Source: an uncultured Tateyamaria sp.
GTDB lineage: Bacteria > Pseudomonadota > Alphaproteobacteria > Rhodobacterales > Rhodobacteraceae
Assembly: GCF_947504105.1 (NCBI RefSeq)
Contig: NZ_CANNGP010000002.1
Coordinates: 124,001 to 188,000 of the forward strand
DNA length: 64,000 nucleotides
Direction of reading: 5' to 3'
In this document: positions 8,221-16,712 of the stretch, piece by piece
Layout of the letters: every line of letters starts with the position of its first letter
Position numbering within the stretch: the stretch's first letter is position 1
The notes under the pieces: model-generated
What the model was told of the DNA's origin: nothing
Seen by the model: only the letters and a program-made list of their open reading frames with translations
Database searches by the model: none
Program-made: the position numbers and the translations under genes

Positions 8221-8814
8221 ATGTCCAAAAAATCGTTTAACACCCCAAGCCGCCGTGCCTTTTTGGCAGGTTCGGCCGCGCTGATCGGGGCACCCGCACT
8301 GGCACAGAGTATCCCTGCGGGCCAAGCGTCGCGTGATCCAACACAAAGCGCACGACGCAACATTTCGAGCTTCCGGTCACTGGACTGGCAGCCCTATTTC
8401 GACAATCTTCGAAATGGCGCGATTCTGGTCGATATCGACAGCCGCGCCGTGCACTACTGGAATGAAGAGAAGACGATTTACAAGCTTTACCCATCCAGTG
8501 TGCCGCTGACCGAGGATTTGACCCGTCGCGGCCGTACCCGCGTGATCCTGAAAGATCCGGAACCGGATTGGCGCCCCACGCCGTCCATGAAAAAGCGCAA
8601 CCCCGAATGGCCCGACTACATTGGCCCCGGCCCGGAAAACCCGTTGGGCACGCGTTCGCTTCATTTGAGCTGGACTTATTATCGCATCCACGGCACCCAC
8701 GATACGCGCAAGATTGGCCGCAAATCCTCGAACGGATGCATCGGTCTGTATAATGAACATATCGAAGAGCTGTACGGAATGGCGAATGTCGGAACGCAAG
8801 TGTTGCTAATTTGA
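8221..8814 (+). CDS. L,D-transpeptidase (YkuD domain), Tat-exported
   Basis: 197 residues with a twin-arginine signal peptide (SRRAFLAG) and an Ala-x-Ala cleavage region near residue 28. The YkuD domain occupies the C-terminal half, with the catalytic motif HGTHD followed by SSNGCIGLYNEH, where the Ser-Asn-Gly-Cys supplies the nucleophilic cysteine. It belongs to the ErfK/YbiS/YcfS group that forms 3-3 peptidoglycan cross-links or anchors lipoproteins in the periplasm. A good ribosome binding site (GGAGAGG) lies before ATG 8221. This is the second such enzyme within 2 kb; the two are only distantly alike. Confidence 0.9.
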   Translation: MSKKSFNTPSRRAFLAGSAALIGAPALAQSIPAGQASRDPTQSARRNISSFRSLDWQPYFDNLRNGAILVDIDSRAVHYWNEEKTIYKLYPSSVPLTEDLTRRGRTRVILKDPEPDWRPTPSMKKRNPEWPDYIGPGPENPLGTRSLHLSWTYYRIHGTHDTRKIGRKSSNGCIGLYNEHIEELYGMANVGTQVLLI

Positions 8815-8909
8815 CGACATTAAGGCGGATCGGCGGCTAAGTCCCTGAAACATGGTTTGCAATCGCGCGGTATTGCTGTTTACACAGACTCACGAGGTAA
8901 GTCTTGGGT

Positions 8910-8936
8910 GCGTTCCAACGATAGTTGTTGGGGCGC
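8910..8936 (+). promoter_or_regulatory. 5' leader hairpin ahead of the small membrane protein gene
   Basis: GCGTTCCAAC (8910-8919) can pair with GTTGGGGCGC (8927-8936) as RNA, giving ten pairs including two G-U pairs around a 7-base loop. It ends 6 bases before the GGAGG Shine-Dalgarno sequence (8943-8947). It may stabilise the message or tune translation; function is inferred. Confidence 0.35.
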
Positions 8937-8952
8937 GTAACTGGAGGTTAAT

Positions 8953-9132
8953 ATGAAAAAACTCGTTCTCGCTGCTGCTCTGACTGCTGCTGCTTCGACC
9001 GCATTCGCTGGCGCACCTGCCGAGCCGATCATCGAAGCACCCGTGATCGTTGAAGAGACGCAAAGCTCCTCGGGCGGTATCATCCTGCCCCTGCTGCTGC
9101 TGATTGTTGTAGCGGCTGCTGTTTCCGACTAA
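8953..9132 (+). CDS. Small exported or membrane protein, 59 residues
   Basis: A short gene starting at ATG 8953 after a strong GGAGG site. The product has a clear signal peptide (KKLVLAAALTAAASTAFA), an acidic linker of about 20 residues (EPIIEAPVIVEE, then SSSGG) and a C-terminal hydrophobic helix (IILPLLLLIVVAAAV). It would lie in the inner membrane with its acidic part in the periplasm. Strong ribosome binding site, codon use and a dedicated terminator immediately downstream all support a real, probably highly expressed gene. From memory, similar small proteins occur next to hemH in other Roseobacters. Function is unknown. Confidence 0.75.
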   Translation: MKKLVLAAALTAAASTAFAGAPAEPIIEAPVIVEETQSSSGGIILPLLLLIVVAAAVSD

Positions 9133-9151
9133 TTGCCGGAATCACATCATT

Positions 9152-9185
9152 AAAAAGGCGGCTCATTGCGAGCCGCCTTTTTTCT
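9152..9185. terminator. Bidirectional rho-independent terminator between the small protein gene and hemH
   Basis: AAAGGCGGCTC pairs with GAGCCGCCTTT around a 5-base loop, followed by a T-run on the plus strand and preceded by an A-run that becomes a T-run on the minus strand. It can serve both the plus-strand small gene and the convergent hemH. Confidence 0.85.
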
Positions 9186-9201
9186 TTGGCAAATTAAGAA
9201 A

Positions 9202-10272
9202 CTAATCCAGCCAGCCGCGCAGGTTTTCCTGAATTACCGCGCCCAACGCTTCAATATGTGCGTCGTCGTCGTTCAGGCATGGAATATACGTAAACGTCTC
9301 GCCCCCGGCCTCTTCAAAGCTTTCCTTGATCTCTTCGTTGATTTCTTCGAGCGTTTCGATGCAATCGGCTGAAAACGCAGGGGCGCATACGGCAATGCTT
9401 TTCTTGCCCGCTTCAGCCAGTCGCGCAACCTCCTCCACCGTATAGGGTTTCAGCCACTCTTCCGGGCCGAATTTGGATTGAAAGGTCGTCGTGATCTCGG
9501 TGCCGTCCCAACCCAGACGTTCCTTTAGCAGTCGTGTCGTTTTTTGGCACTGACAGTGATAGGGGTCGCCCTCCATAAGGTAGCGTAACGGGACACCGTG
9601 ATAACTGCAGACCAGAATATCCGGGCGCGTTTCCAGACTGCCATAGGCCCGTTCAATGGATTGCGTCAATGCCTCAATATACTTGGGGTGCTCAAAATAG
9701 GGCTGCACCGTCCGCGTTGTTGGCTGCCACTTTTCCTCCATCAGCGCGCGAAAGAACTGGTCGTTCGCCGTCGCTGATGTCGCCCCGGCGTAGTGGGGGT
9801 AAAGCGGGAAGAACAGGATCTTCTGGCAACCCGCCTCTACCATCTCGCGTACTTTAGACTTGGTCGAAGGGTTGCCGTAGCGCATGCAGAAATCGACCAT
9901 GACCTGATCGCCATACTGGGCATGCATGGCGTCCTTGATCTTGGTCGTTTGATCTTTGGTGATCGTCATCAGGGGGCTTTCACCCGCCTTTTCGTTCCAG
10001 ATCGACTTGTATGCTGCACCCGATGAAAACGGACGTTTGGTCAGGATGATCAGTTGCAACAATGGTTGCCAGATCCAGGGGCTGTAGTCGATAACGCGTT
10101 TGTCCGACAGGAATTCTCCCAGATAGCGACGCATCGACCAGTAGTCATAGTTGTCAGGCGTCCCAAGGTTGGCAAGCAGGATGCCTACACGCGCCGGCGG
10201 GACCGCCGGGTGATCGTCCGCCGCATGGGCCGGGCGGGTCGCGGTTTTGCTGGTATCAAGCATCTGGGTCAT
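9202..10272 (-). CDS. hemH: Ferrochelatase
   Basis: Inserts Fe2+ into protoporphyrin IX, the last step of protoheme synthesis, at the inner face of the cytoplasmic membrane. The 356-residue protein has the family start GILLANLGTPD, the FFPLYPHYAG stretch, the CSYHGVP motif with the metal-handling His, and the DCIETLEEI motif with the conserved Glu residues. Length fits the proteobacterial form. The first 25 or so residues are a variable extension rich in Ala and Thr. It stands alone on the minus strand, ending at the shared terminator. Confidence 0.96.
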   Translation of the reverse strand: MTQMLDTSKTATRPAHAADDHPAVPPARVGILLANLGTPDNYDYWSMRRYLGEFLSDKRVIDYSPWIWQPLLQLIILTKRPFSSGAAYKSIWNEKAGESPLMTITKDQTTKIKDAMHAQYGDQVMVDFCMRYGNPSTKSKVREMVEAGCQKILFFPLYPHYAGATSATANDQFFRALMEEKWQPTTRTVQPYFEHPKYIEALTQSIERAYGSLETRPDILVCSYHGVPLRYLMEGDPYHCQCQKTTRLLKERLGWDGTEITTTFQSKFGPEEWLKPYTVEEVARLAEAGKKSIAVCAPAFSADCIETLEEINEEIKESFEEAGGETFTYIPCLNDDDAHIEALGAVIQENLRGWLD

Positions 10273-10317
10273 ATCCTGCTTTGCAATGGGCCTCAGATAA
10301 ACGGTTTTGCCTGCACG

Positions 10318-11136
10318 TCAATCTGGCAGCGACGTTTCGTCCGTCCGCAATGCGTCTGCCAGCCTGGCCCGCGCCGACCCCGGGCGCAGCGGTTTTTGCT
10401 GGCTGTCATCGGGCGCCCACCCTGTCAGAACAATCAATTCAAACGTGGCGATAACACCGGAATCATCCCCGGGAAAGGTCGCAGCATAGATGTCTGCGGC
10501 ACGTTTCAGGATGTTGGCGCGGGTCGGCAGCCTTGACCGTGATGTCAGCGCGTTGGTTTCACCCATTGCCCGCAAATCGTGCATCAGATGCCATATGGAT
10601 TGATATTGGACGCGCAGCGGAACGGTATCTGCCACCGGCAACGCGAATCCGGCGCGTTGCAAGAGTGCGCCAAGGTCGCGGACTTCAGCCATTGGAGCCA
10701 CGCGAGGAGACAGACCACCCGTTTCGGCAATCTCTGCTTCGGCCAGACAGGCCTGCAATTCATGCAGTGTTTGCCCACCCAAGGCCACGGCCAGCAATAG
10801 CCCGTCCGCGCACAACGCGCGGCGACATTGAATCAGCTGTCCGACAGGATCGTTCGCCCAATGCAGGCCAAGGCTATGTATCACCAAATCGTGTTTACCT
10901 TGTGACAACGGCAGGGTCTCTGCCTCATCCACGATCTGTGCCCCTTCGATGTGCCTATGCCACAGCTCAGGAAATGCAGCCACAATTCCGGTTGATGAAA
11001 AGGATTTGTTAACCATCGCCACCCGATCCTTGATCTCATCCCGCGCAGCTTCCTGCAGGAAAAGGGAAGAGCCGTCGGCGCGGGCGCGGTTGCGGGCAAG
11101 CGCCTGCAAGTCGGTCAAAGGTGTGGGCTGCGTCAT
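10318..11136 (-). CDS. NDUFAF5-like methyltransferase-fold protein lacking SAM motif I
   Basis: 272 residues resembling the BioC/NDUFAF5 family, whose mitochondrial member hydroxylates an arginine of a complex I subunit. Conserved landmarks are HDLVIHSLGLHWANDP, QCRRALCADGLLL, GGQTLHELQ, GGLSPRVAPM, DLGALLQRAGF and the C-terminal GWAPDDSQ. In the place where a class I methyltransferase carries the glycine-rich motif I (D-x-G-x-G), this protein reads VNKSFSSTGIVAAFPELW, with no such motif. It may therefore bind SAM differently or not at all. Divergent from comF with 21 bases between the starts. Confidence 0.7.
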   Translation of the reverse strand: MTQPTPLTDLQALARNRARADGSSLFLQEAARDEIKDRVAMVNKSFSSTGIVAAFPELWHRHIEGAQIVDEAETLPLSQGKHDLVIHSLGLHWANDPVGQLIQCRRALCADGLLLAVALGGQTLHELQACLAEAEIAETGGLSPRVAPMAEVRDLGALLQRAGFALPVADTVPLRVQYQSIWHLMHDLRAMGETNALTSRSRLPTRANILKRAADIYAATFPGDDSGVIATFELIVLTGWAPDDSQQKPLRPGSARARLADALRTDETSLPD

Positions 11137-11157
11137 GGCGGCATAGGTAGGACAGGC

Positions 11158-11883
11158 ATGGAACTTTTACAAACGGCACTGACCGCGATCTATCCCCCGC
11201 GCTGTCTGGGTTGTGGCGAGATGGTGGACAGCGACCTCGGGCTCTGTGGTGGGTGTTGGGGTCAAACCGCTTTTGTGGGCGGGACGGTGTGCGACAGTTG
11301 TAGCACGCCCTTACCCGGCTCTGCGCCTGATGAGGTGGTGCATTGCGATGCCTGCCTCCGCGCGCCAAAGCCTTGGAAACATGGGCGTGCAGCACTGATC
11401 TATACCGGAATGGGTCGCAAACTGGTTCTGCAACTCAAGCACGGGGATCGTCAGGAAATCGCCAAGCCCGCCGCAGGGTGGATGCGGCAGGCGGTGACAG
11501 ACATGGCAGCGGCCAATGCCCTGATAGCGCCGGTGCCTTTGCATTGGATGCGACTGGTCAAGCGGCGCTACAACCAAGCCGCCCTGATTGCCACGCATCT
11601 ATCAGTCATGACCGGACTTGAGGCATGTCCCGATCTTCTCGAACGGCCACGTCGCACCCCGTCCCTCGATGGTAAGACCAAAGGTGAAAGGGCGGACATA
11701 CTGGATGGTGCGATCCGAGTCACAACGCGTCGCCGCCACCGCGTCATCAACAGACCAGTCATTCTGATCGATGACGTGATGACCACGGGCGCCACACTTG
11801 CGGCCTGTACTGACGCGTGCCGTGCAGCAGGTGCAACAGAGGTGTGCGTGGCTGTACTGGCGCGGGTCGCCAAAGATGCCTAA
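11158..11883 (+). CDS. ComF family protein (zinc ribbon plus phosphoribosyltransferase domain)
   Basis: 241 residues. The N-terminal double zinc ribbon has cysteine pairs CLGCG, CGGC, CDSC and CDAC within the first 65 residues. The C-terminal type I phosphoribosyltransferase fold has the PRPP-binding loop ILIDDVMTTGATL. ComF is needed for DNA uptake in naturally competent bacteria and is linked to replication restart in others. In alphaproteobacteria it is widespread and often of unknown role, as here. It appears to lead a short plus-strand run with grxC and the amidase. Confidence 0.85.
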   Translation: MELLQTALTAIYPPRCLGCGEMVDSDLGLCGGCWGQTAFVGGTVCDSCSTPLPGSAPDEVVHCDACLRAPKPWKHGRAALIYTGMGRKLVLQLKHGDRQEIAKPAAGWMRQAVTDMAAANALIAPVPLHWMRLVKRRYNQAALIATHLSVMTGLEACPDLLERPRRTPSLDGKTKGERADILDGAIRVTTRRRHRVINRPVILIDDVMTTGATLAACTDACRAAGATEVCVAVLARVAKDA

Positions 11884-11924
11884 ATACGCCGCAACTCAGA
11901 ATTTGCGCGAAAAGGATCTGCGCC

Positions 11925-12182
11925 ATGAAAGCTGTCGAAATCTACACGTCGCCCCTGTGCGGCTTCTGCCATGCGGCTAAGCGGTTGCTGAATGAAAAGG
12001 GCGTGGCCTTTTCCGAAGTGAATGTGCTTGCACAACCGAAACGCAAGACCGAGATGATCCAACGTGCCAATGGTGGCCGGACCGTGCCCCAGATTTTTAT
12101 CGGTGATACCCATGTGGGTGGTTGCGACGACCTCTATGCGCTTGAGCGCGAAGGCAAGCTTGATCCGCTGCTTGCTGCATAA
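11925..12182 (+). CDS. grxC: Glutaredoxin 3
   Basis: 85-residue thiol-disulfide oxidoreductase of the cytoplasm. It reduces disulfides and glutathione mixed disulfides using glutathione. The active site is CGFC (residues 14-17), followed by the cis-proline loop TVPQIFI and GGCDDLYAL for glutathione binding, all in the usual places. The ATG at 11925 is preceded by AAGGA. The stop codon directly abuts the start of the next gene, so the two are almost certainly co-translated. Confidence 0.94.
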   Translation: MKAVEIYTSPLCGFCHAAKRLLNEKGVAFSEVNVLAQPKRKTEMIQRANGGRTVPQIFIGDTHVGGCDDLYALEREGKLDPLLAA

Positions 12183-13013
12183 ATGAAAACGGCTCTGCTG
12201 CAGCTGAATGTATCTGACGATCCGGTGGCGAACCTGCCCCGGACAGTGCAAATGGTGCAGCAGGCTATCGATATGGGTGCCGAGTTTATCCTGACCCCCG
12301 AGGTCACGAACTGCGTCAGCACGAGCCGAATGCATCAGCATGATGTGCTGCACCATCAGGATGATGATCCAACCCTTGCCGCGCTGCGTGATCTTGCCAA
12401 GCAAAACGGTGTACACAGTCTGATCGGATCGCTCGGGCTCAAGAGTGATGCGAAAGACAAACGGTTGTTAAACCGTTCCTTCCTGATTTGTCCCCGCGGG
12501 GACATTGTCGCGCAGTACGATAAGATTCACATGTTCGACGTCGCGATCAACAATTCCGAGACATATCGTGAGTCGGCAGGATACCAACCTGGTGACCGTG
12601 CTGTATTGGCCCAAACCGACTTTGGTGCAGTGGGTATGGCCATTTGCTACGACATGCGTTTTCCCAGATTGGCCGATGCGTTGGTCACCGCGGGTGCGCA
12701 GATCCTGACCTTTCCGGCTGCCTTTTCGCTAGTCACCGGTGCGGCCCATTGGCACAGTTTGCTGCGGGCCCGCGCGATTGAAGGTGGCGCTTGGGTGCTG
12801 GCCCCCGCCCAGACAGGCACGCATTCCAGTGCGGTTCACAAGACCCGCGACACGTACGGGCACAGCCTCGTCGTTGATCCTTGGGGCGAGGTCGTACTTG
12901 ACGCAGGCACGGCGCCCGGCATTTATGTCTTTGATCTAGACTTGGAAAAGGTGGCCGAGGCGCGCCGCCGTATCCCCTCACGGGACAACGCGCGTTCCTT
13001 CAAAGGCCCCTAA
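12183..13013 (+). CDS. Carbon-nitrogen hydrolase, Nit1/deaminated-glutathione amidase-like
   Basis: 276-residue nitrilase-superfamily amidase. The catalytic triad is visible as Glu in LTPEVTNC, Lys in YDKIHMFDV and Cys in MAICYDMRFP. The KIHMFDV segment and overall length match the Nit1 branch, which hydrolyses deaminated glutathione, a side product of transaminases. Its position directly after glutaredoxin 3, with no base between stop and start, fits a glutathione-repair role. The substrate remains an inference from family and neighbourhood. Confidence 0.82.
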   Translation: MKTALLQLNVSDDPVANLPRTVQMVQQAIDMGAEFILTPEVTNCVSTSRMHQHDVLHHQDDDPTLAALRDLAKQNGVHSLIGSLGLKSDAKDKRLLNRSFLICPRGDIVAQYDKIHMFDVAINNSETYRESAGYQPGDRAVLAQTDFGAVGMAICYDMRFPRLADALVTAGAQILTFPAAFSLVTGAAHWHSLLRARAIEGGAWVLAPAQTGTHSSAVHKTRDTYGHSLVVDPWGEVVLDAGTAPGIYVFDLDLEKVAEARRRIPSRDNARSFKGP

Positions 13014-13019
13014 TGGCGC

Positions 13020-13472
13020 ATGAGCACGGAAAAAAACGCACTTGCCATTTCGCTGTTCAGCGAGGTGTTGGCGGCGGACCAGATGGTCCGTAACCGCCTA
13101 AGCCGCGTGTTGCCCAAGGGGATGGAGATTTCCCATTTTTCTGTTCTGAACCACCTGACTTGGCATGAAGGCGAACGCAGTCCTGCCCAACTGGCCGAGA
13201 CATTCAATGTCACCCGGGGGGCTATGACCAACACCCTCAGCCGTCTGGAATGGTCAGGGTACATCCATATTCGTCCAGATTGGGATGATGCCCGGCGCAA
13301 GATGATTGCCATCAGTCCCGCAGGGCGCCGCGCGCGTGATCAGGCGCTTAGCGCAATTGCCCCCATGGTGGGTGAGGTCATCGACAAGCTGGGTGAGGAC
13401 AGCGTGCGCGCCACGCTGCCCATTCTGCGGCAGCTGCGCGAGCAGATGTCCAACAAACCTAAGTCGGATTAA
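13020..13472 (+). CDS. MarR family transcriptional regulator
   Basis: 150 residues with a winged helix-turn-helix: [29 protein letters not shown] forms the recognition region near residues 58-86 and [14 protein letters not shown] the wing. The family binds palindromic operators as dimers and usually responds to small phenolic ligands or oxidants. It starts 6 bases after the amidase gene, so it is probably co-transcribed with grxC and the amidase. Its last 14 bases overlap the convergent ubiG. The regulated genes cannot be told from the sequence. Confidence 0.88.
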   Translation: MSTEKNALAISLFSEVLAADQMVRNRLSRVLPKGMEISHFSVLNHLTWHEGERSPAQLAETFNVTRGAMTNTLSRLEWSGYIHIRPDWDDARRKMIAISPAGRRARDQALSAIAPMVGEVIDKLGEDSVRATLPILRQLREQMSNKPKSD

Positions 13473-14205
13473 GGCTAGCCGTGACGTAGTTCACGCTCAG
13501 ATCTGTGTCCGACAGCCTCCAACCCCATGTAAGGGGATTGAAGATGAAGCCCTTGCGGTCCACCGGATCAAGACCCGCGTCACGCATCAGATCAAAGAGT
13601 TCGTCCGGGGTGATGAACTTGTTCCATTCATGTGTGCCCTTGGGCAGCCACCGCATGACGTGTTCGGCCCCGATGATGGCCATGAGGTAGGATTTGGGAT
13701 TCCGATTGATGGTCGAGCAGATGTGCAGCCCGCCCGGCTTCAACAGCTGACGGCAGGCGGTCAGGTAGCTGAGCGGGTCCGCTACATGTTCGACAACCTC
13801 CATATTCAGAACAGCGTCGAACTGTTCTCCGGCGGCGGCCATGTCTTCGGCCGTGGTGTGGCGGTAGTCGATGTTCAGGCCCGATTGTTCGGCGTGCACT
13901 TGCGCCACAGGGATGTTCCGTTCGGCGGCATCCGCGCCCACAACCTCAGCCCCCAAACGTGCCATGGGTTCTGACAGCAGCCCGCCGCCGCAGCCAATAT
14001 CCAGAATCCGCAAACCCTCGAACGCTTTTTGGCTGGTCAGGTCCCGATCAAACTCTGCAGCGATCTGCGTCGTGATATAGTCCAACCGGCACGGGTTCAG
14101 CATATGCAGTGGTTTGAATTTTCCATTTGGATCCCACCATTCCGCTGCCATCGCTTCAAATTTTGCGATTTCCGATGGGTCAACGGTGGTTTGATGCGTT
14201 TGCAT
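13459..14205 (-). CDS. ubiG: Ubiquinone biosynthesis O-methyltransferase
   Basis: Carries out both O-methylations of ubiquinone biosynthesis (2-polyprenyl-6-hydroxyphenol and 3-demethylubiquinol). The 248-residue protein has the SAM motif [18 protein letters not shown], the family-specific start [23 protein letters not shown], and MEVVEHV and HICSTINRN further on. Length and motifs are fully typical. Convergent with the marR gene, with which it shares 14 bases at the 3' end. Confidence 0.95.
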   Translation of the reverse strand: MQTHQTTVDPSEIAKFEAMAAEWWDPNGKFKPLHMLNPCRLDYITTQIAAEFDRDLTSQKAFEGLRILDIGCGGGLLSEPMARLGAEVVGADAAERNIPVAQVHAEQSGLNIDYRHTTAEDMAAAGEQFDAVLNMEVVEHVADPLSYLTACRQLLKPGGLHICSTINRNPKSYLMAIIGAEHVMRWLPKGTHEWNKFITPDELFDLMRDAGLDPVDRKGFIFNPLTWGWRLSDTDLSVNYVTASLNPT

Positions 14206-14254
14206 TTGCGTCTCCGTATGCTCATGTGGCTCTCAAGCCCTATGTAGGTCAGTA

Positions 14255-15226
14255 ATGGACAAACACAGCGATCAAAAGCGTGCGGTGCAATATCTGTACC
14301 CGCCCATGGACCCTTACGACCAACGGATGCTTGAGGTCGGGCAAGGGCACCGTATCTATGTCGAACAATGCGGCAACCCGGACGGTGTGCCTGTCGTGGT
14401 CCTGCATGGCGGTCCGGGCGGTGGGTGCAGCCCAGCGATGCGGCGATATTTCGACCCCGAGCACTACCGTGTCATTCTGTTTGATCAGCGTGGTTGCGGC
14501 CGGTCCCGTCCGCATGCGTCGGTTATGAACAACACGACCTGGCATCTGGTCGATGATATCGAACTGATTCGCAAAACACTGGATATAGATGCATGGATCG
14601 TCTTTGGCGGGAGCTGGGGTGCGACGCTTGCCCTGATCTATGCCGAGGCATACCCCGCGCGCGTCCGTAACCTAATTCTGCGCGGCGTGTTCCTGATGAC
14701 GCAGGCCGAGTTAGATTGGTTTTACGGCGGCGGGGCCGGCAAGTTCTGGCCCGAGGTCTGGGCCCGCTTCGAGGGGCTGATCCCCGAAGACGAACGAGGT
14801 GATCTGATCGGGGCCTATCACCGGCGGCTGTTTTCGGGGGATGTCGCGCTGGAAACGCGCTATGCCCGTGCGTGGTCCGCATGGGAGAACGTGCTGGCGT
14901 CGATCCATTCGTCCGGATCCGGAGGCGAAGCGCCCGGGGACTATGCGCGTGCGTTTGCCCGGCTCGAGAATCACTATTTCACCAACGCAGGCTTTCTTGA
15001 ATTCGATGGTCAGATCCTCGCCCATGTAGGGCGGATCAAGCACATTCCCGGTACGATCGTTCAGGGTCGCTATGACATGATTTGTCCACCCGACAGTGCC
15101 TACGCTTTGGCGCAGGCCTGGCCACTGGGCGAGTTGAAAATGGTTCGAAATGCGGGTCATGCCTTGTCTGAGCCGGGGATTTCGGCTGAACTGGTGCGCA
15201 CCATGGACAGGATTGCAGGAAAATGA
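14255..15226 (+). CDS. pip: Prolyl aminopeptidase
   Basis: Alpha/beta-hydrolase of peptidase family S33 that removes N-terminal proline from peptides in the cytoplasm. The 323-residue protein shows the oxyanion motif HGGPGGG, DQRGCGRS, the nucleophile elbow GGSWG, and the remaining triad residues in RYDMICPP (Asp) and NAGHALSEP (His). Length is normal for the proteobacterial form. The next gene begins in an ATGA overlap with this stop codon, indicating co-translation with a solute-binding-like protein. Confidence 0.94.
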   Translation: MDKHSDQKRAVQYLYPPMDPYDQRMLEVGQGHRIYVEQCGNPDGVPVVVLHGGPGGGCSPAMRRYFDPEHYRVILFDQRGCGRSRPHASVMNNTTWHLVDDIELIRKTLDIDAWIVFGGSWGATLALIYAEAYPARVRNLILRGVFLMTQAELDWFYGGGAGKFWPEVWARFEGLIPEDERGDLIGAYHRRLFSGDVALETRYARAWSAWENVLASIHSSGSGGEAPGDYARAFARLENHYFTNAGFLEFDGQILAHVGRIKHIPGTIVQGRYDMICPPDSAYALAQAWPLGELKMVRNAGHALSEPGISAELVRTMDRIAGK

Positions 15227-15993
15227 CCCGGATCGACCGCCGTGCGCTCTTTGCATCAGGTGCTGCTGCAGCTTTGCTGGCAGCAACCGGTGCGTCTGCG
15301 CTGCCCCGGCGGGGTGGGCGGTTGCGGGCGGCCTTGTCGCCGGAATTGTTCGATCAGGCCGTCACGGCGACCTTGTTCGACAACCTGACCGAGGTTGCAG
15401 CCGATGGGACCCTGCGCGGTGAGTTGGCGACAGACTGGTCGTCTGATGCAGATGCCCGCGTTTGGCGGTTCGGCCTGCGTGACGGTGTAACATTCCACGA
15501 TGGCACTGCCTTTGATGCGGCCGCCGTGTCGGGTTTGATCTGGAATATTGAGGTGTTGGACCCGCTGACCCTTCAGATTACTTTGGATGCGCCCAACCCG
15601 AGCCTGCCCTATCTGCTGGCGCAGCCGGGGTTCGAGGTGCGCGGTGCCACGGGAACTGGAATGTACGAAGTCCAGAAACTTGATGAGGGCCGCCACTTCA
15701 TTGGCACTCGGGTGAGAAACCACTGGAAGCAGAACGCAGGTTGGTTCGACAGCGTGGAGTTTGTTCAATTCAGCGCTGACAAGGTGCGCGGCGAAGCGCT
15801 GCGGGATGGGCTGGTCGATGTGGCGGACGTGGTTGTTTTGGATGACTATGCAGACCCCCGTGATTTCCAGATATTGCCCAATGCACATGTCGCGACACAC
15901 ATCGCCAGTCGGTCGGTCACGGTGCCCGTCGCGGTTGGAAAATCCTGGCCGCTGGACAACCTGCGCATGGCCGAGCGGTGGTGGATGTCCTGA
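15223..15993 (+). CDS. Short family 5 solute-binding-like protein (peptide ABC transporter type), possibly reduced
   Basis: 256 residues with a twin-arginine-like start ([24 protein letters not shown]) and the opening part of an SBP_bac_5 domain: [37 protein letters not shown] and [19 protein letters not shown]. Full family members have about 500 residues; the large second lobe and most of the peptide-binding core are missing here, yet the frame is open and the C-terminus is tidy. It could be a stable reduced form or a decaying gene. It overlaps pip by 4 bases, which ties it to peptide use. Confidence 0.65.
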   Translation: MTRIDRRALFASGAAAALLAATGASALPRRGGRLRAALSPELFDQAVTATLFDNLTEVAADGTLRGELATDWSSDADARVWRFGLRDGVTFHDGTAFDAAAVSGLIWNIEVLDPLTLQITLDAPNPSLPYLLAQPGFEVRGATGTGMYEVQKLDEGRHFIGTRVRNHWKQNAGWFDSVEFVQFSADKVRGEALRDGLVDVADVVVLDDYADPRDFQILPNAHVATHIASRSVTVPVAVGKSWPLDNLRMAERWWMS

Positions 15994-16081
15994 GGGGCTT
16001 GCAGACTCACCCCCTCATGCGTATATGCCTTTCAACAGCGGCGCGCTGGGGTCCAAACCCGACGCTCCACCGGGAAACATC

Positions 16082-16105
16082 AACGGGCCGCGCGCCCGTT
16101 TTTTT
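16082..16105 (+). terminator. Rho-independent terminator upstream of rimP
   Basis: AACGGGC (16082-16088) and GCCCGTT (16094-16100) form a 7-base-pair stem with a 5-base loop, followed by five further Ts. It lies after the pip gene pair and only 14 bases before the rimP ATG, so it ends the upstream transcript or acts as a leader attenuator for the rimP-nusA-infB operon. Confidence 0.75.
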
Positions 16106-16118
16106 GTGCTTGGACACT

Positions 16119-16712
16119 ATGACCAACGACCTGATCGCCAAAGCAGCTATCGACCGCAGATTGGCCGAGATCATCACTCCGGTGATCGAGGATCTGGGTT
16201 ATGAATTGGTGCGCATTCGGCTGATGAGCGGCAAGGAAACGACGTTGCAGATCATGGCCGACAAGCCCGATGGCGGTATTGAGGTCGACGATTGCGGTGC
16301 GATCTCTACAGCGGTCAGCGCGACACTGGATGTCGAGGATCCGATTTTGGACGCCTACACGCTCGAAGTATCGTCGCCCGGCATCGATCGCCCGCTGACA
16401 CGGCTCAAGGACTTCGACATGTTCGAAGGCTACGACGCGAAACTGGAAACAGACGAGCTGATCGACGGACGCCGCCGCTTCAAGGGTGTGCTGGCAGGTG
16501 TCGAGGATGACGAGGTGCTGATCAACGTCCCGGGTGGCGGGAACGGCGAAGAGATCACCATCGGCCTCAAGTTCGATTGGCTGAGCGATGCCAAGCTGGT
16601 CCTGACGGATGAGCTGATCAAGGAAATGCTGCGCCAGCGCAAAGCTGCGGGCGTGTTGAACGAAGACAATTTTGACGAGATTCAGACCGAAGGGTCAGAG
16701 GAGGAAAGCTGA
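16119..16712 (+). CDS. rimP: Ribosome maturation factor RimP
   Basis: 197-residue factor for 30S subunit maturation. The N-terminal KH-like domain contains [14 protein letters not shown] and the C-terminal domain has [15 protein letters not shown] and the GxDxxLE-like segment before it. The C-terminus is acidic. The ATG at 16119 is preferred because homologous sequence starts there; the frame upstream runs through the terminator. First gene of the classic rimP-nusA-ylxR-infB operon; its stop overlaps the nusA start by one base. Confidence 0.94.
   Translation: MTNDLIAKAAIDRRLAEIITPVIEDLGYELVRIRLMSGKETTLQIMADKPDGGIEVDDCGAISTAVSATLDVEDPILDAYTLEVSSPGIDRPLTRLKDFDMFEGYDAKLETDELIDGRRRFKGVLAGVEDDEVLINVPGGGNGEEITIGLKFDWLSDAKLVLTDELIKEMLRQRKAAGVLNEDNFDEIQTEGSEEES

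Noticed and set aside
8857-8885. TTGCAA and TTACAC, 17 bases apart, as a promoter for the 59-residue gene
   Set aside because: The -10 matches only two of six consensus positions.
15978-16118. Upstream extension of rimP
   Set aside because: It would translate through a rho-independent terminator; the RimP family begins at 16119.
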